Positions 1-6,052 of a stretch of 8,239 nt of DNA are shown here, one piece after another (the stretch's first letter is position 1; every line of letters starts with the position of its first letter). Below the pieces are notes generated by a model. The model did not search any database. It had not been told where the DNA came from and was given only the letters and a program-made list of their open reading frames with translations. The position numbers were made by a program, and so were the translations under genes. The DNA is taken from NCBI RefSeq assembly GCF_964259225.1, contig NZ_CAXVKN010000081.1; one strand, written 5' to 3'. Source of the stretch: Catenibacterium mitsuoka_A. GTDB taxonomy: Bacteria; Bacillota_I; Bacilli_A; Erysipelotrichales; Coprobacillaceae.

Positions 1-11
1 TCTGAAATACG

Positions 12-48
12 AAAAGGTTATTCACCATGCAATAGTGAATAACCTTTT
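12..48. terminator. Perfect 14-bp hairpin, probable intrinsic terminator
   Basis: Positions 12-25 are exactly complementary to 35-48, leaving a 9-nt loop. Read on the plus strand the stem ends in a run of five T (45-49). Read on the minus strand it ends in four T. It could terminate a plus-strand gene that ends left of the window, or act as a backup for the leftward yitT-like transcript. The stem is AT-rich, with only about a third of its pairs G-C, so its efficiency is uncertain. Confidence 0.6.
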
Positions 49-65
49 TAGGTGGGAATATACGA

Positions 66-117
66 AAAAGAGCTGTAGCGCTCAAGGTAGTAGTAAATAC
101 TATCTATTCGTTACAGC
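66..117 (-). terminator. Second hairpin downstream of the YitT-family gene
   Basis: An outer 9-bp stem (72-80 with 109-117, one G-U pair) encloses an inner 7-bp stem (86-92 with 98-104) separated by a small internal loop. On the minus strand the outer stem is followed by TCTTTTT, the form of an intrinsic terminator. It lies about 40 bp beyond the stop codon of the leftward gene and behind the nearer terminator at 131-155, so it looks like a second barrier to readthrough. Confidence 0.5.
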
Positions 118-130
118 CCCTTTTGCATTT

Positions 131-155
131 AAAAAACCTGGAATAAATCCAGGTT
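131..155 (-). terminator. Intrinsic terminator of the YitT-family gene
   Basis: Positions 135-142 pair perfectly with 148-155 around a 5-nt loop. On the minus strand the stem runs straight into six T (131-136, shared in part with the stem). The hairpin overlaps the last two bases of the TAA stop codon at 154-156, so the coding region ends in the terminator itself. Confidence 0.8.
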
Positions 156-1035
156 AATCAATAGGTTCCTGATAGAACCTTCCTTTAACAGCATTTGTTT
201 TGACTATATTCACAAAAGCCTGGTTATCAATACTTTTAATAATTTCATAAACATCATTGACTTCTGCAGCACTGACAACTGTATAAAGCATGACACGATC
301 TTCATGTGTATGAGATCCTTCGCCAGTAAAACGAGTCATACCATGATGAGTCTTAACTAATAATTCTCTTTCTAATTCATCTGCTTTATTAGATATGATG
401 AATAAAGTCATCTGCTGATCTGATTTGTGGAAAGTATCTATTGCCTGAGTAGATACGAACTGGAAGACAATAGAATAAAGAGATGCTTCAAATCCAAATA
501 ACATTCCAGAAGTTAATAATAGAATAATATTAAAACCTAGAATGATATTCCAAGAAGAGATATTCCACTTACGATGAATATAGACTGCAATAAAGTCTGT
601 TCCACCAGAACTTGCTTTACCATATAAGGCAATAGAAATAGCCAAACCATTTAATAAACCACCAAATAAAGCAATTAATAATGGATCAGTTGTCACCTTA
701 TAAGAAGGAATCAAATCAACTAAGAATGAGTTTAAAACAATCATTAATACACTATAACCAGTAAAACGTTTTGAAATAAGTTTAAAACCAATGATAGCTG
801 GTATCGCATTTAATGAAATATTAAGTACAGAATAAGGAACAGTAATGTTAGCATACTTCAACATTATTCTCTGTATTAATAGAGTCATACCGGTAATACC
901 ACCAGGGACTAATTCACCAGCACGTACAAACGTCTTAATATTAAAGGCCATTAAACATGACGCAAGAATGACGCATACGAATGATTTGAGGGCTTTTATT
1001 GATTTCTTTTGTTGTATTTCCTTTTCATATAACAT
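154..1035 (-). CDS. YitT family membrane protein (DUF161 with C-terminal DUF2179)
   Basis: This is a predicted 293-residue integral membrane protein of the YitT family. The N-terminal half contains several hydrophobic segments, with family-typical stretches such as VPGGITGMTLLIQ and YGKASSGGTDF. The C-terminal cytoplasmic part, from about QQMTLFIISNKADELERELL to the end, matches the DUF2179 ligand-binding-like domain, including the GMTRFTGEGSHTHEDRVMLYTVV region. The transported substrate or function of this family is not established. I chose ATG at 1033-1035 because GGAGGT lies at 1049-1054, 13 nt upstream. An in-frame TTG at 1066-1068 would add 11 residues, but no ribosome binding site precedes it and the GGAGGT would fall inside the coding region. 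The gene is divergent from pstS and shares the intergenic region with it. A possible promoter is TTGTTT (1092-1097) with TACAAT (1069-1074) and a 17-bp spacer, which is weak evidence. Confidence 0.88.
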   Translation of the reverse strand: MLYEKEIQQKKSIKALKSFVCVILASCLMAFNIKTFVRAGELVPGGITGMTLLIQRIMLKYANITVPYSVLNISLNAIPAIIGFKLISKRFTGYSVLMIVLNSFLVDLIPSYKVTTDPLLIALFGGLLNGLAISIALYGKASSGGTDFIAVYIHRKWNISSWNIILGFNIILLLTSGMLFGFEASLYSIVFQFVSTQAIDTFHKSDQQMTLFIISNKADELERELLVKTHHGMTRFTGEGSHTHEDRVMLYTVVSAAEVNDVYEIIKSIDNQAFVNIVKTNAVKGRFYQEPID

Positions 1036-1102
1036 AAATTTAACATTCACCTCCGAAAATTCGACCAAATTGTACTATTGTTTATACTATAAAACAACCG
1101 TA

Positions 1103-1137
1103 ATTATGTAAAAAGTGAAAAAACACATTTACATAAT
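1103..1137. promoter_or_regulatory. 10-bp inverted repeat between yitT-like gene and pstS, possible operator
   Basis: ATTATGTAAA at 1103-1112 is perfectly repeated in inverse orientation as TTTACATAAT at 1128-1137, with a 15-nt spacer. Inside the spacer, GTG (1115-1117) and CAC (1124-1126) flank six A. Each arm contains one TTTACA, one on each strand, which resembles a half-site of the Firmicute PhoP box. It could be an operator for a dimeric regulator serving both divergent genes. It is not followed by a T-run, so it is not a good terminator. Confidence 0.45.
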
Positions 1138-1155
1138 CTTAAGATAATACATACA
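1128..1155 (+). promoter_or_regulatory. Candidate PhoP box ahead of pstS
   Basis: Three hexamers, TTTACA (1128), TTAAGA (1139) and CATACA (1150), are spaced exactly 11 bp apart. The Bacillus PhoP box is a set of TT(A/C/T)A(C/T)A direct repeats separated by about 5 bp. The first hexamer fits fully, the second has one mismatch and the third two. The position just upstream of the possible -10 box, and the phosphate operon that follows, support the assignment. Binding by the PhoP encoded in this operon is inference. Confidence 0.45.
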
Positions 1156-1165
1156 CAAATATGAT
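1139..1165 (+). promoter_or_regulatory. Probable pstS promoter
   Basis: TATGAT at 1160-1165 matches the sigma-A -10 consensus in five of six positions. The -35 position is poor: TTAAGA at 1139-1144 with a 15-bp spacer. A weak -35 overlapped by PhoP-box-like repeats is the usual form of an activator-dependent pho promoter. Transcription would start near 1172 and give a leader of about 60 nt. Confidence 0.4.
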
Positions 1166-1174
1166 TTTTTTGTT

Positions 1175-1197
1175 AAGGAGAAAAATTTATGATGTAG
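1175..1197 (+). other. Met-Met-stop mini-ORF in the pstS leader
   Basis: AAGGAG (1175-1180) is followed after 8 nt by ATG ATG TAG (1189-1197). The ribosome binding site and spacing are as good as those of the real genes nearby, but the frame encodes only two residues. It lies upstream of the pstS ribosome binding site at 1213-1218. It may be a translated leader or a ribosome standby or stalling site, or it may be chance. No peptide function is claimed. Confidence 0.3.
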
Positions 1198-1230
1198 GTG
1201 TCTTAAGAAGACGGGAGGAAAAAAGTAAAT

Positions 1231-2067
1231 ATGAAAAAAATATTAACGCTTGTACTTACATGTGTACTTGCATTCTCACTTGCTGGTTGTGGAGGATCTA
1301 AAGATTCTTCAACTGCTGGTTCAGGAGATTTATCAGGAAAGATCTCACTTGATGGTTCTACATCAATGGAAAAATTTGTAACTGCCTTAGGCGAATCTTT
1401 CAAGGAAAAGAACCCTAACGTTACAGTTGAATCTCAGTTCACAGGTTCATCTGCTGGTATTGCTTCAGTATTAAGTGGTAAGGCTGATATCGGTGATTCT
1501 TCAAGAGCATTAACTGATGAAGAAAAGAGCCAGGGTCTTGAAGAAAACATCGTAGCAATTGATGGTATCGCAGTTGCGGTTAATAAAAATAATACTGTTA
1601 AGAATGTAACTAAAGAACAGTTAATTAAGATCTATACTGGTGAAATCACTAACTGGAAAGAACTTGGTGGTAAAGACGAAAAGATCGTTGTTATTGGTAG
1701 AGAAGCTGCTTCTGGTACAAGAGGTGCTTTCGAAGAATTGTTAGAAGTAAAAGATAAATGTCAGTATGCACAGGAATTAGATAATACTGGTGCAGTTGTT
1801 GCAAAATGTGCTTCTATTGAAGGTGCTATTGGTTATGTATCACTCGATGCAGTTGATAAATCAATCAACACATTACAGTTAGACGGTGTTGATTGTACAG
1901 TTAAGAATATCAAAGCTGGTAAATATGCATTACAGAGACCATTTGTAATGGCTACTAAAGGTAAAATTGAAAAGCAGTCTAAATTAGTTCAGGCATTATT
2001 CGATTACATTGATAGTGATGAAGGGCAGGCTATCATTAAAAAAGTAGGTCTAATCAGTGCTAAATAG
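1231..2067 (+). CDS. pstS: Phosphate ABC transporter substrate-binding lipoprotein PstS
   Basis: PstS is the extracellular phosphate receptor that hands inorganic phosphate to the PstCA channel. The 278-residue protein starts with a lipoprotein signal: two lysines, a hydrophobic stretch and the lipobox LAGC, so Cys20 should be lipidated and anchor it to the outer membrane face. A Ser/Gly-rich linker follows. Phosphate-binding segments are recognisable: DGSTSMEKF (41-49), TGSSAG (71-76), the DSSRAL region (89-94) and the family signature GREAASGTRGAFEE (146-159). GGGAGG at 1213-1218 lies 12 nt before the ATG. It is the first gene of the operon and its stop lies 11 bp inside the proposed pstC start. 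No intergenic hairpin separates it from pstC. The length is typical for short Gram-positive PstS proteins. Assignment is firm. Confidence 0.97.
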   Translation: MKKILTLVLTCVLAFSLAGCGGSKDSSTAGSGDLSGKISLDGSTSMEKFVTALGESFKEKNPNVTVESQFTGSSAGIASVLSGKADIGDSSRALTDEEKSQGLEENIVAIDGIAVAVNKNNTVKNVTKEQLIKIYTGEITNWKELGGKDEKIVVIGREAASGTRGAFEELLEVKDKCQYAQELDNTGAVVAKCASIEGAIGYVSLDAVDKSINTLQLDGVDCTVKNIKAGKYALQRPFVMATKGKIEKQSKLVQALFDYIDSDEGQAIIKKVGLISAK

Positions 2068-2974
2068 CATTGTAGGTACCAATAAAAGTAGACAAGCATC
2101 AGAAAAGGCAGCCGCATTAATCGTTAGTGTATGTGCTGCTTTTTCAATAGTTGCAGTCGTCGCTATTACTGCCTACATGATCTATAGCGGCACACCTGCA
2201 CTTGCTAAGGTTGGTATCGGAAATATCTTATTTAAAACAGAATGGGTTCCTTCTCAAGGAAAGTTCGGTATTCTTTACATTATCTTAACTTCTATTGTTG
2301 GTACTTTACTTGCAGTCTTAATCGCAATCCCTGTTGGTTTATTTACCGCAGCCGCATTAAGTGAAATGGTTACTGGTACTCCAAAGAAGATTATGAAAGC
2401 AGCTATTGAATTATTAGCTGGTATTCCATCAGTTGTTTATGGGTTACTTGGTATCTTAATCATCAACCCACAAATGTATAAGTTAGAAAAGTTTTTTTAT
2501 CATACATCTCATTCACATCAGTTCACTGGTGGGGCAAACCTCATTGCCGCAATTATAGTATTAGTGATCATGATCTTACCAACATTAATCAATGTCTCTG
2601 AAACAGCTCTAGAAACTGTTCCAAATCATTTAAGATTAAGTTCTTATGCACTTGGTGCAACTAAAATTCAGACAATCTTTAAAGTCGTTATTCCAGCGGC
2701 TAAGAATGGAATCATGAGCGCTATTGTGTTAGGTGTTGGACGTGCTATTGGTGAAGCAATGGCTATCTTACTTGTTGCAGGTAACGCAGTTAATTTACCT
2801 GCACCATTCAATTCAGTACGTTTCTTAACAACAGCTATCGTATCTGAAATGTCTTACTCAAGTGGTGTACATAGACAAGTATTATTTACAATCGGTTTAG
2901 TATTATTCATCTTCATTATGATTATCAATATTGTATTAATGAAGATTCTAAAGAAGGGTGAAGAAAATGGATAA
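2057..2974 (+). CDS. pstC: Phosphate ABC transporter permease PstC
   Basis: PstC is one of the two membrane subunits forming the phosphate channel. The 305-residue sequence has about six hydrophobic segments and the PstC-typical stretch EWVPSQGKFGILYIILTS near 62-79. The binding-protein-dependent permease (EAA) loop falls around 193-225, from RLSSYALGATKIQTIFKVV to the start of GVGRAIGEAMA, and contacts PstB. The start is the weakest point. GTG at 2057-2059 is preceded by a modest AGTAGGT (2043-2049) with 7 nt spacing, and no ATG exists in frame before the conserved N-terminal segment. This start overlaps pstS by 11 bp, which suggests translational coupling. The loop between transmembrane segments 3 and 4 has three histidines (149, 152, 154). 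The 3' end overlaps pstA by 8 bp. Confidence 0.96.
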   Translation: MLNSIVGTNKSRQASEKAAALIVSVCAAFSIVAVVAITAYMIYSGTPALAKVGIGNILFKTEWVPSQGKFGILYIILTSIVGTLLAVLIAIPVGLFTAAALSEMVTGTPKKIMKAAIELLAGIPSVVYGLLGILIINPQMYKLEKFFYHTSHSHQFTGGANLIAAIIVLVIMILPTLINVSETALETVPNHLRLSSYALGATKIQTIFKVVIPAAKNGIMSAIVLGVGRAIGEAMAILLVAGNAVNLPAPFNSVRFLTTAIVSEMSYSSGVHRQVLFTIGLVLFIFIMIINIVLMKILKKGEENG

Positions 2975-3890
2975 AGCAGATTCTAAAAAAGTATCAGCTA
3001 CATCCCCATTAAAGGAAGTGAATGCTGTGGATAGAACGTTATATCATAAAAAGAAAAGAATAGGAGACACTATACTACGTGGACTTATTTACCTATGTGC
3101 TGGTTTCTCTAGTATCTTAATTCTTGTCATTATTGGTTATGTATTCTCTAAAGCCATCCCACATTTCCATTTCAAGAATTTAATTGAACCAATGAGTCAG
3201 TTAATGAACCCTGAAGGCTTATTAGGTAATATCATCAATACTCTTTATGTTGTCGTAGGTACATTATTATTTGCCTGCCCAATTGGTATTGGTGCAGCCA
3301 TTTACTTAAATGAATATGCAAAGAATAAGAAGTTCGTTGCAGCTGTCTCATTTACAACAGAAGTATTATCAGGTATTCCATCTATTATCTTTGGACTATT
3401 TGGTATGATCTTCTTTGGTGAAATGTTAGGACTTGGTTATTCAGTTTTAAATGGATGCTTCACACTAACTATTCTTATCTTACCAATTATTATTAGAAAC
3501 ACTCAGGTTGCCTTAGAATCAGTTCCTTCTTCATATCGTGAAGCCGCATTAGGTATTGGTTCAACTAAGTGGTATATGATTCGTACTGTAATCCTTCCAA
3601 GTGCTATGCCTGGTATCTTAACTGGTGTGATTCTTGGTATGGGACGTATTGTGGCTGAATCAGCTGCCTTATTATTTACAGCAGGTAGTGGTTATTTTAT
3701 GCCAAGAGGATTCTTCACTCACTTAATGGAAAGTGGTGGAACACTTACTATCCAGCTTTATATGGCAATGAGTAACGCAGAATACGGACAGGCCTTTGTG
3801 ATTGCGATGATTTTAATTATTCTTGTATTAATCATGAATTTTATCGCTAAATGGCTATCAAGTAAGTTTAATGTAGAAAAAGCAAAATAA
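2967..3890 (+). CDS. pstA: Phosphate ABC transporter permease PstA
   Basis: PstA is the second channel subunit, partner of PstC. The 307-residue protein has a lysine-rich cytoplasmic N-terminus, a first membrane segment near 38-60, and further hydrophobic segments to the C-terminus. The permease loop is at about 190-220 (YREAALGIGSTKWYMIRTVI followed by LPSAMPGI). ATG at 2967 was chosen because GAAGGG (2953-2958) lies 8 nt upstream. A GTG at 2958 in the same frame falls in that ribosome binding site. A second good start exists downstream: AAAGGAAG (3011-3018) with GTG at 3027, 8 nt away, which would shorten the protein by 20 residues and still keep all membrane segments. The gene overlaps the end of pstC by 8 bp and is followed 14 bp later by pstB. 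Confidence 0.96.
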   Translation: MDKADSKKVSATSPLKEVNAVDRTLYHKKKRIGDTILRGLIYLCAGFSSILILVIIGYVFSKAIPHFHFKNLIEPMSQLMNPEGLLGNIINTLYVVVGTLLFACPIGIGAAIYLNEYAKNKKFVAAVSFTTEVLSGIPSIIFGLFGMIFFGEMLGLGYSVLNGCFTLTILILPIIIRNTQVALESVPSSYREAALGIGSTKWYMIRTVILPSAMPGILTGVILGMGRIVAESAALLFTAGSGYFMPRGFFTHLMESGGTLTIQLYMAMSNAEYGQAFVIAMILIILVLIMNFIAKWLSSKFNVEKAK

Positions 3891-3904
3891 TGAGGTAAAT
3901 ATAT

Positions 3905-4657
3905 ATGAATAAAATGGAAATTAAGAATTTAAACTTATGGTATGGTGAAAAGCATGCCTTAAAGGATACAAGTCTAGATATCCCAGAACATAAGATTACT
4001 GCATTCATTGGTCCTTCTGGATGTGGTAAATCTACATTCCTTAAAACATTAAACCGTATGCAGGATTATGTAAAAGGGGTAAAGATTACTGGTCAGGTGA
4101 CACTAGATGGTGAAGACATCTTTGATCCTAGAGTAGATACAACTTTATTGAGAAAGAAAGTAGGTATGGTATTCCAGCAGCCAAATCCATTCCCAATGAG
4201 TATCTTTGATAACATAGCCTATGGACCTAGGATTCATGGTATTAAGAATCATGCTGAATTAGAAAAGATTGTGATTAGATCATTAAAGCAGGCTGCTTTA
4301 TATGATGAAATTGCAGATCGTCTAGATACGAGTGCATTAGGTTTATCTGGTGGTCAGCAGCAGAGATTATGTATTGCGAGATGCTTAGCTGTTAACCCAG
4401 ATGTGATCTTGTTAGATGAACCTACAAGTGCCTTAGACCCAATCTCTACATCTAAGATTGAAGACTTATTAATGGATCTTAAAAAAGATTATACGATTGT
4501 GATTGTAACTCATAACATGCAGCAGGCTTCACGTATTGCAGACAATACAGCATTCTTCTTACAGGGTGAAATTATCGAAACTGGTGATACAGAAAAGATC
4601 TTCTCATTCCCTCAGGATAAGAGAACAGAAGATTATATCACTGGTAGATTCGGTTAA
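3905..4657 (+). CDS. pstB: Phosphate ABC transporter ATP-binding protein PstB
   Basis: PstB is the cytoplasmic ATPase that powers phosphate import through PstCA. All nucleotide-binding motifs are intact in the 250-residue protein: Walker A GPSGCGKST (36-44), Q-loop glutamines at 91-92 in VFQQPNPFPMSI, signature LSGGQQQR (147-154), Walker B VILLDEP (167-173) and switch histidine H203. The VFQQPNPFP motif and the ending with FPQDKRTEDYITGRFG are characteristic of PstB rather than other ABC ATPases. TGAGGT at 3891-3896 precedes the ATG by 8 nt. Length matches the family. It is 14 bp from pstA and 46 bp from phoU. Confidence 0.98.
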   Translation: MNKMEIKNLNLWYGEKHALKDTSLDIPEHKITAFIGPSGCGKSTFLKTLNRMQDYVKGVKITGQVTLDGEDIFDPRVDTTLLRKKVGMVFQQPNPFPMSIFDNIAYGPRIHGIKNHAELEKIVIRSLKQAALYDEIADRLDTSALGLSGGQQQRLCIARCLAVNPDVILLDEPTSALDPISTSKIEDLLMDLKKDYTIVIVTHNMQQASRIADNTAFFLQGEIIETGDTEKIFSFPQDKRTEDYITGRFG

Positions 4658-4703
4658 TATTTAATAATCTAAATCAATATATTATAATGAAGGGGTAAAT
4701 ATT

Positions 4704-5360
4704 ATGAGAAGTCGTTTTGATAGAGAACTAGATACGCTGAATGTAGATCTTCAAAAGATGAGCGGTCTTGTAGAAAATGCGTTAGAAAATACTATTGCTG
4801 CATTTAAAAACAAGAACACTAAGCTTGCGAAAGAAGTTATGGAAAATGATCGTATGATCAATGATATGGAACGTTCTATTGAATCTATTTGTTTTAAGTT
4901 AATGTTAAGACAGCAGCCAGTGGCAAGAGATTTACGTATTGTAACTACTGCATTAAAGATTGTCACTGATCTAGAAAGAATTGGTGACCAGTGTTCTGAT
5001 ATTTGTGAAATTATCTTGGATTTATCTGGTGATCATATTTATAGAACAGTAGAACATATTCCAGAAATGTTAAAGACTGCAAAAGAAATGGTGCATAAGT
5101 CTATTGAAGCCTTTGTAGAAGGTGATGTAGATAAAGCCCATAACATTTCTAGAATGGATGATGATATTGATGCATTATTCTTGGATATTAAGAATGAAAT
5201 CATCCAGATTATGAAAGAAAATAGTGAAAATGCAGATGACTGTTTAGATTACTTCATGATTGCTAAATATCTTGAAAGAATTGGTGATCATGCATCTAAT
5301 ATCTGTGAATGGTTAGACTTCATGGAAACAGGATCTATCAACCAGCAGCGTATTATTTAA
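4704..5360 (+). CDS. phoU: Phosphate signalling regulator PhoU
   Basis: PhoU is a cytoplasmic helical protein that, in well-studied systems, links the Pst transporter to the PhoR kinase and restrains signalling when phosphate is plentiful. The 218-residue sequence shows the expected two-fold internal repeat. ERIGDQCSDICE at 91-102 is matched exactly 100 residues later by ERIGDHASNICE at 191-202. These are the E/DxxxD-type metal-binding helices known from PhoU structures. AAGGGG (4690-4695) lies 8 nt before ATG. It is placed between the transporter genes and the two-component genes, which fits an adaptor role. The 46-bp gap after pstB is the longest inside the operon and contains no hairpin. 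Confidence 0.97.
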   Translation: MRSRFDRELDTLNVDLQKMSGLVENALENTIAAFKNKNTKLAKEVMENDRMINDMERSIESICFKLMLRQQPVARDLRIVTTALKIVTDLERIGDQCSDICEIILDLSGDHIYRTVEHIPEMLKTAKEMVHKSIEAFVEGDVDKAHNISRMDDDIDALFLDIKNEIIQIMKENSENADDCLDYFMIAKYLERIGDHASNICEWLDFMETGSINQQRII

Positions 5361-5374
5361 GGGGGATATAACCA

Positions 5375-6052
5375 ATGAGCGAACGTATATATGTAATAGA
5401 AGATGATGAGAATATTCAGGAAATTATCAAGTTATCTCTTGAATCAAGTGGGTATCAAATTACCCTCTTTAATAATGCGATAGATGCAATTGTCGCAATT
5501 CATGAAGATACACCTGATCTTGCGATATTTGATGTCATGTTACCAGAATTAGATGGTATTTCAGCCATTAAACAGATTAGAAAGACTAATACAACTTTAC
5601 CTATCTTAATTCTTTCTGCAAAGGATCGTGAAATAGATAAGGTAAGAGGTTTAGATTCAGGCTGTGATGATTATATGACGAAACCATTTGGAGTGCTGGA
5701 ACTTGCTGCACGTGTTCGCTCATTACTTAGAAGAAGTCAGCATCATTCAAAGGTTATTAAGACAACATCTTTAGAAATTGATAAATCTAAGCATATTATT
5801 TTAAAGCAGGGTGAAAAACTTGAATTAACTCATAAAGAGTATCAGTTACTACTCTATTTAGTAGAAAATAAAGAACGTGTTGTAGAAAGAGAAGAACTTT
5901 TAAATAATATCTGGGGCTATGATTTTGTAGGCGAATCAAGAGCCTTAGATGTTCATATTCGTTCTTTACGTGCGAAACTTGGTGATGATGGACATCATTA
6001 TATTAAGACAATCAGAAGTGTAGGTTATCGTTTTATTGAGGATGGTCAATAA
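5375..6052 (+). CDS. phoP: Phosphate response regulator PhoP/PhoB, OmpR family
   Basis: This is a 225-residue two-domain transcription factor. The receiver domain has acidic D10/D11, phosphoacceptor D53 in IFDVMLPELDG, S81 and the conserved K103 in MTKPFG. The C-terminal half (from about 125) is an OmpR/PhoB winged helix, with the recognition-helix region ESRALDVHIRSLRAKLG and the final hairpin IKTIRSVGYRF. The ribosome binding site AAGGGGG (5359-5365) overlaps the phoU stop codon, 9 nt before ATG. The stop codon shares one base with the phoR start. Sequence alone cannot separate PhoP from other OmpR-family regulators. The phosphate assignment rests on the position after pstSCAB-phoU and before a PhoR-like kinase. 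It probably activates the promoter ahead of pstS. Confidence 0.94.
   Translation: MSERIYVIEDDENIQEIIKLSLESSGYQITLFNNAIDAIVAIHEDTPDLAIFDVMLPELDGISAIKQIRKTNTTLPILILSAKDREIDKVRGLDSGCDDYMTKPFGVLELAARVRSLLRRSQHHSKVIKTTSLEIDKSKHIILKQGEKLELTHKEYQLLLYLVENKERVVEREELLNNIWGYDFVGESRALDVHIRSLRAKLGDDGHHYIKTIRSVGYRFIEDGQ

Noticed and set aside
1033..1068. TTG at 1066-1068 as the start of the YitT-family gene
   Set aside because: No ribosome binding site precedes it, while GGAGGT lies 13 nt before the in-frame ATG at 1035.
845..1111. Plus-strand open frame of 88 codons
   Set aside because: It lies antisense to the YitT-family gene and the product shows no domain character. It is a shadow of the real gene.
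1203..1403. Minus-strand open frame of 66 codons over the start of pstS
   Set aside because: It is antisense to the signal peptide and linker of PstS, and its Pro/Ser-rich product reflects codon structure of the opposite strand.
2492..2498. T7 run in pstC as a possible frameshift or slippage site
   Set aside because: The frame continues intact across it with normal PstC sequence on both sides.
2501..2518. Three histidines (149, 152, 154) in a PstC loop as a metal site
   Set aside because: The loop is variable in this family and no partner ligands are visible. Most likely lineage variation.
4683..4688. Exact TATAAT between pstB and phoU, possible internal promoter
   Set aside because: No acceptable -35 lies at 16-18 bp, and a start about 7 nt downstream would fall in the phoU ribosome binding site. 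The AT-rich gap makes the match likely by chance.
4751..4966. Minus-strand open frame inside phoU
   Set aside because: Fully antisense to a well-conserved gene and without recognisable motifs.
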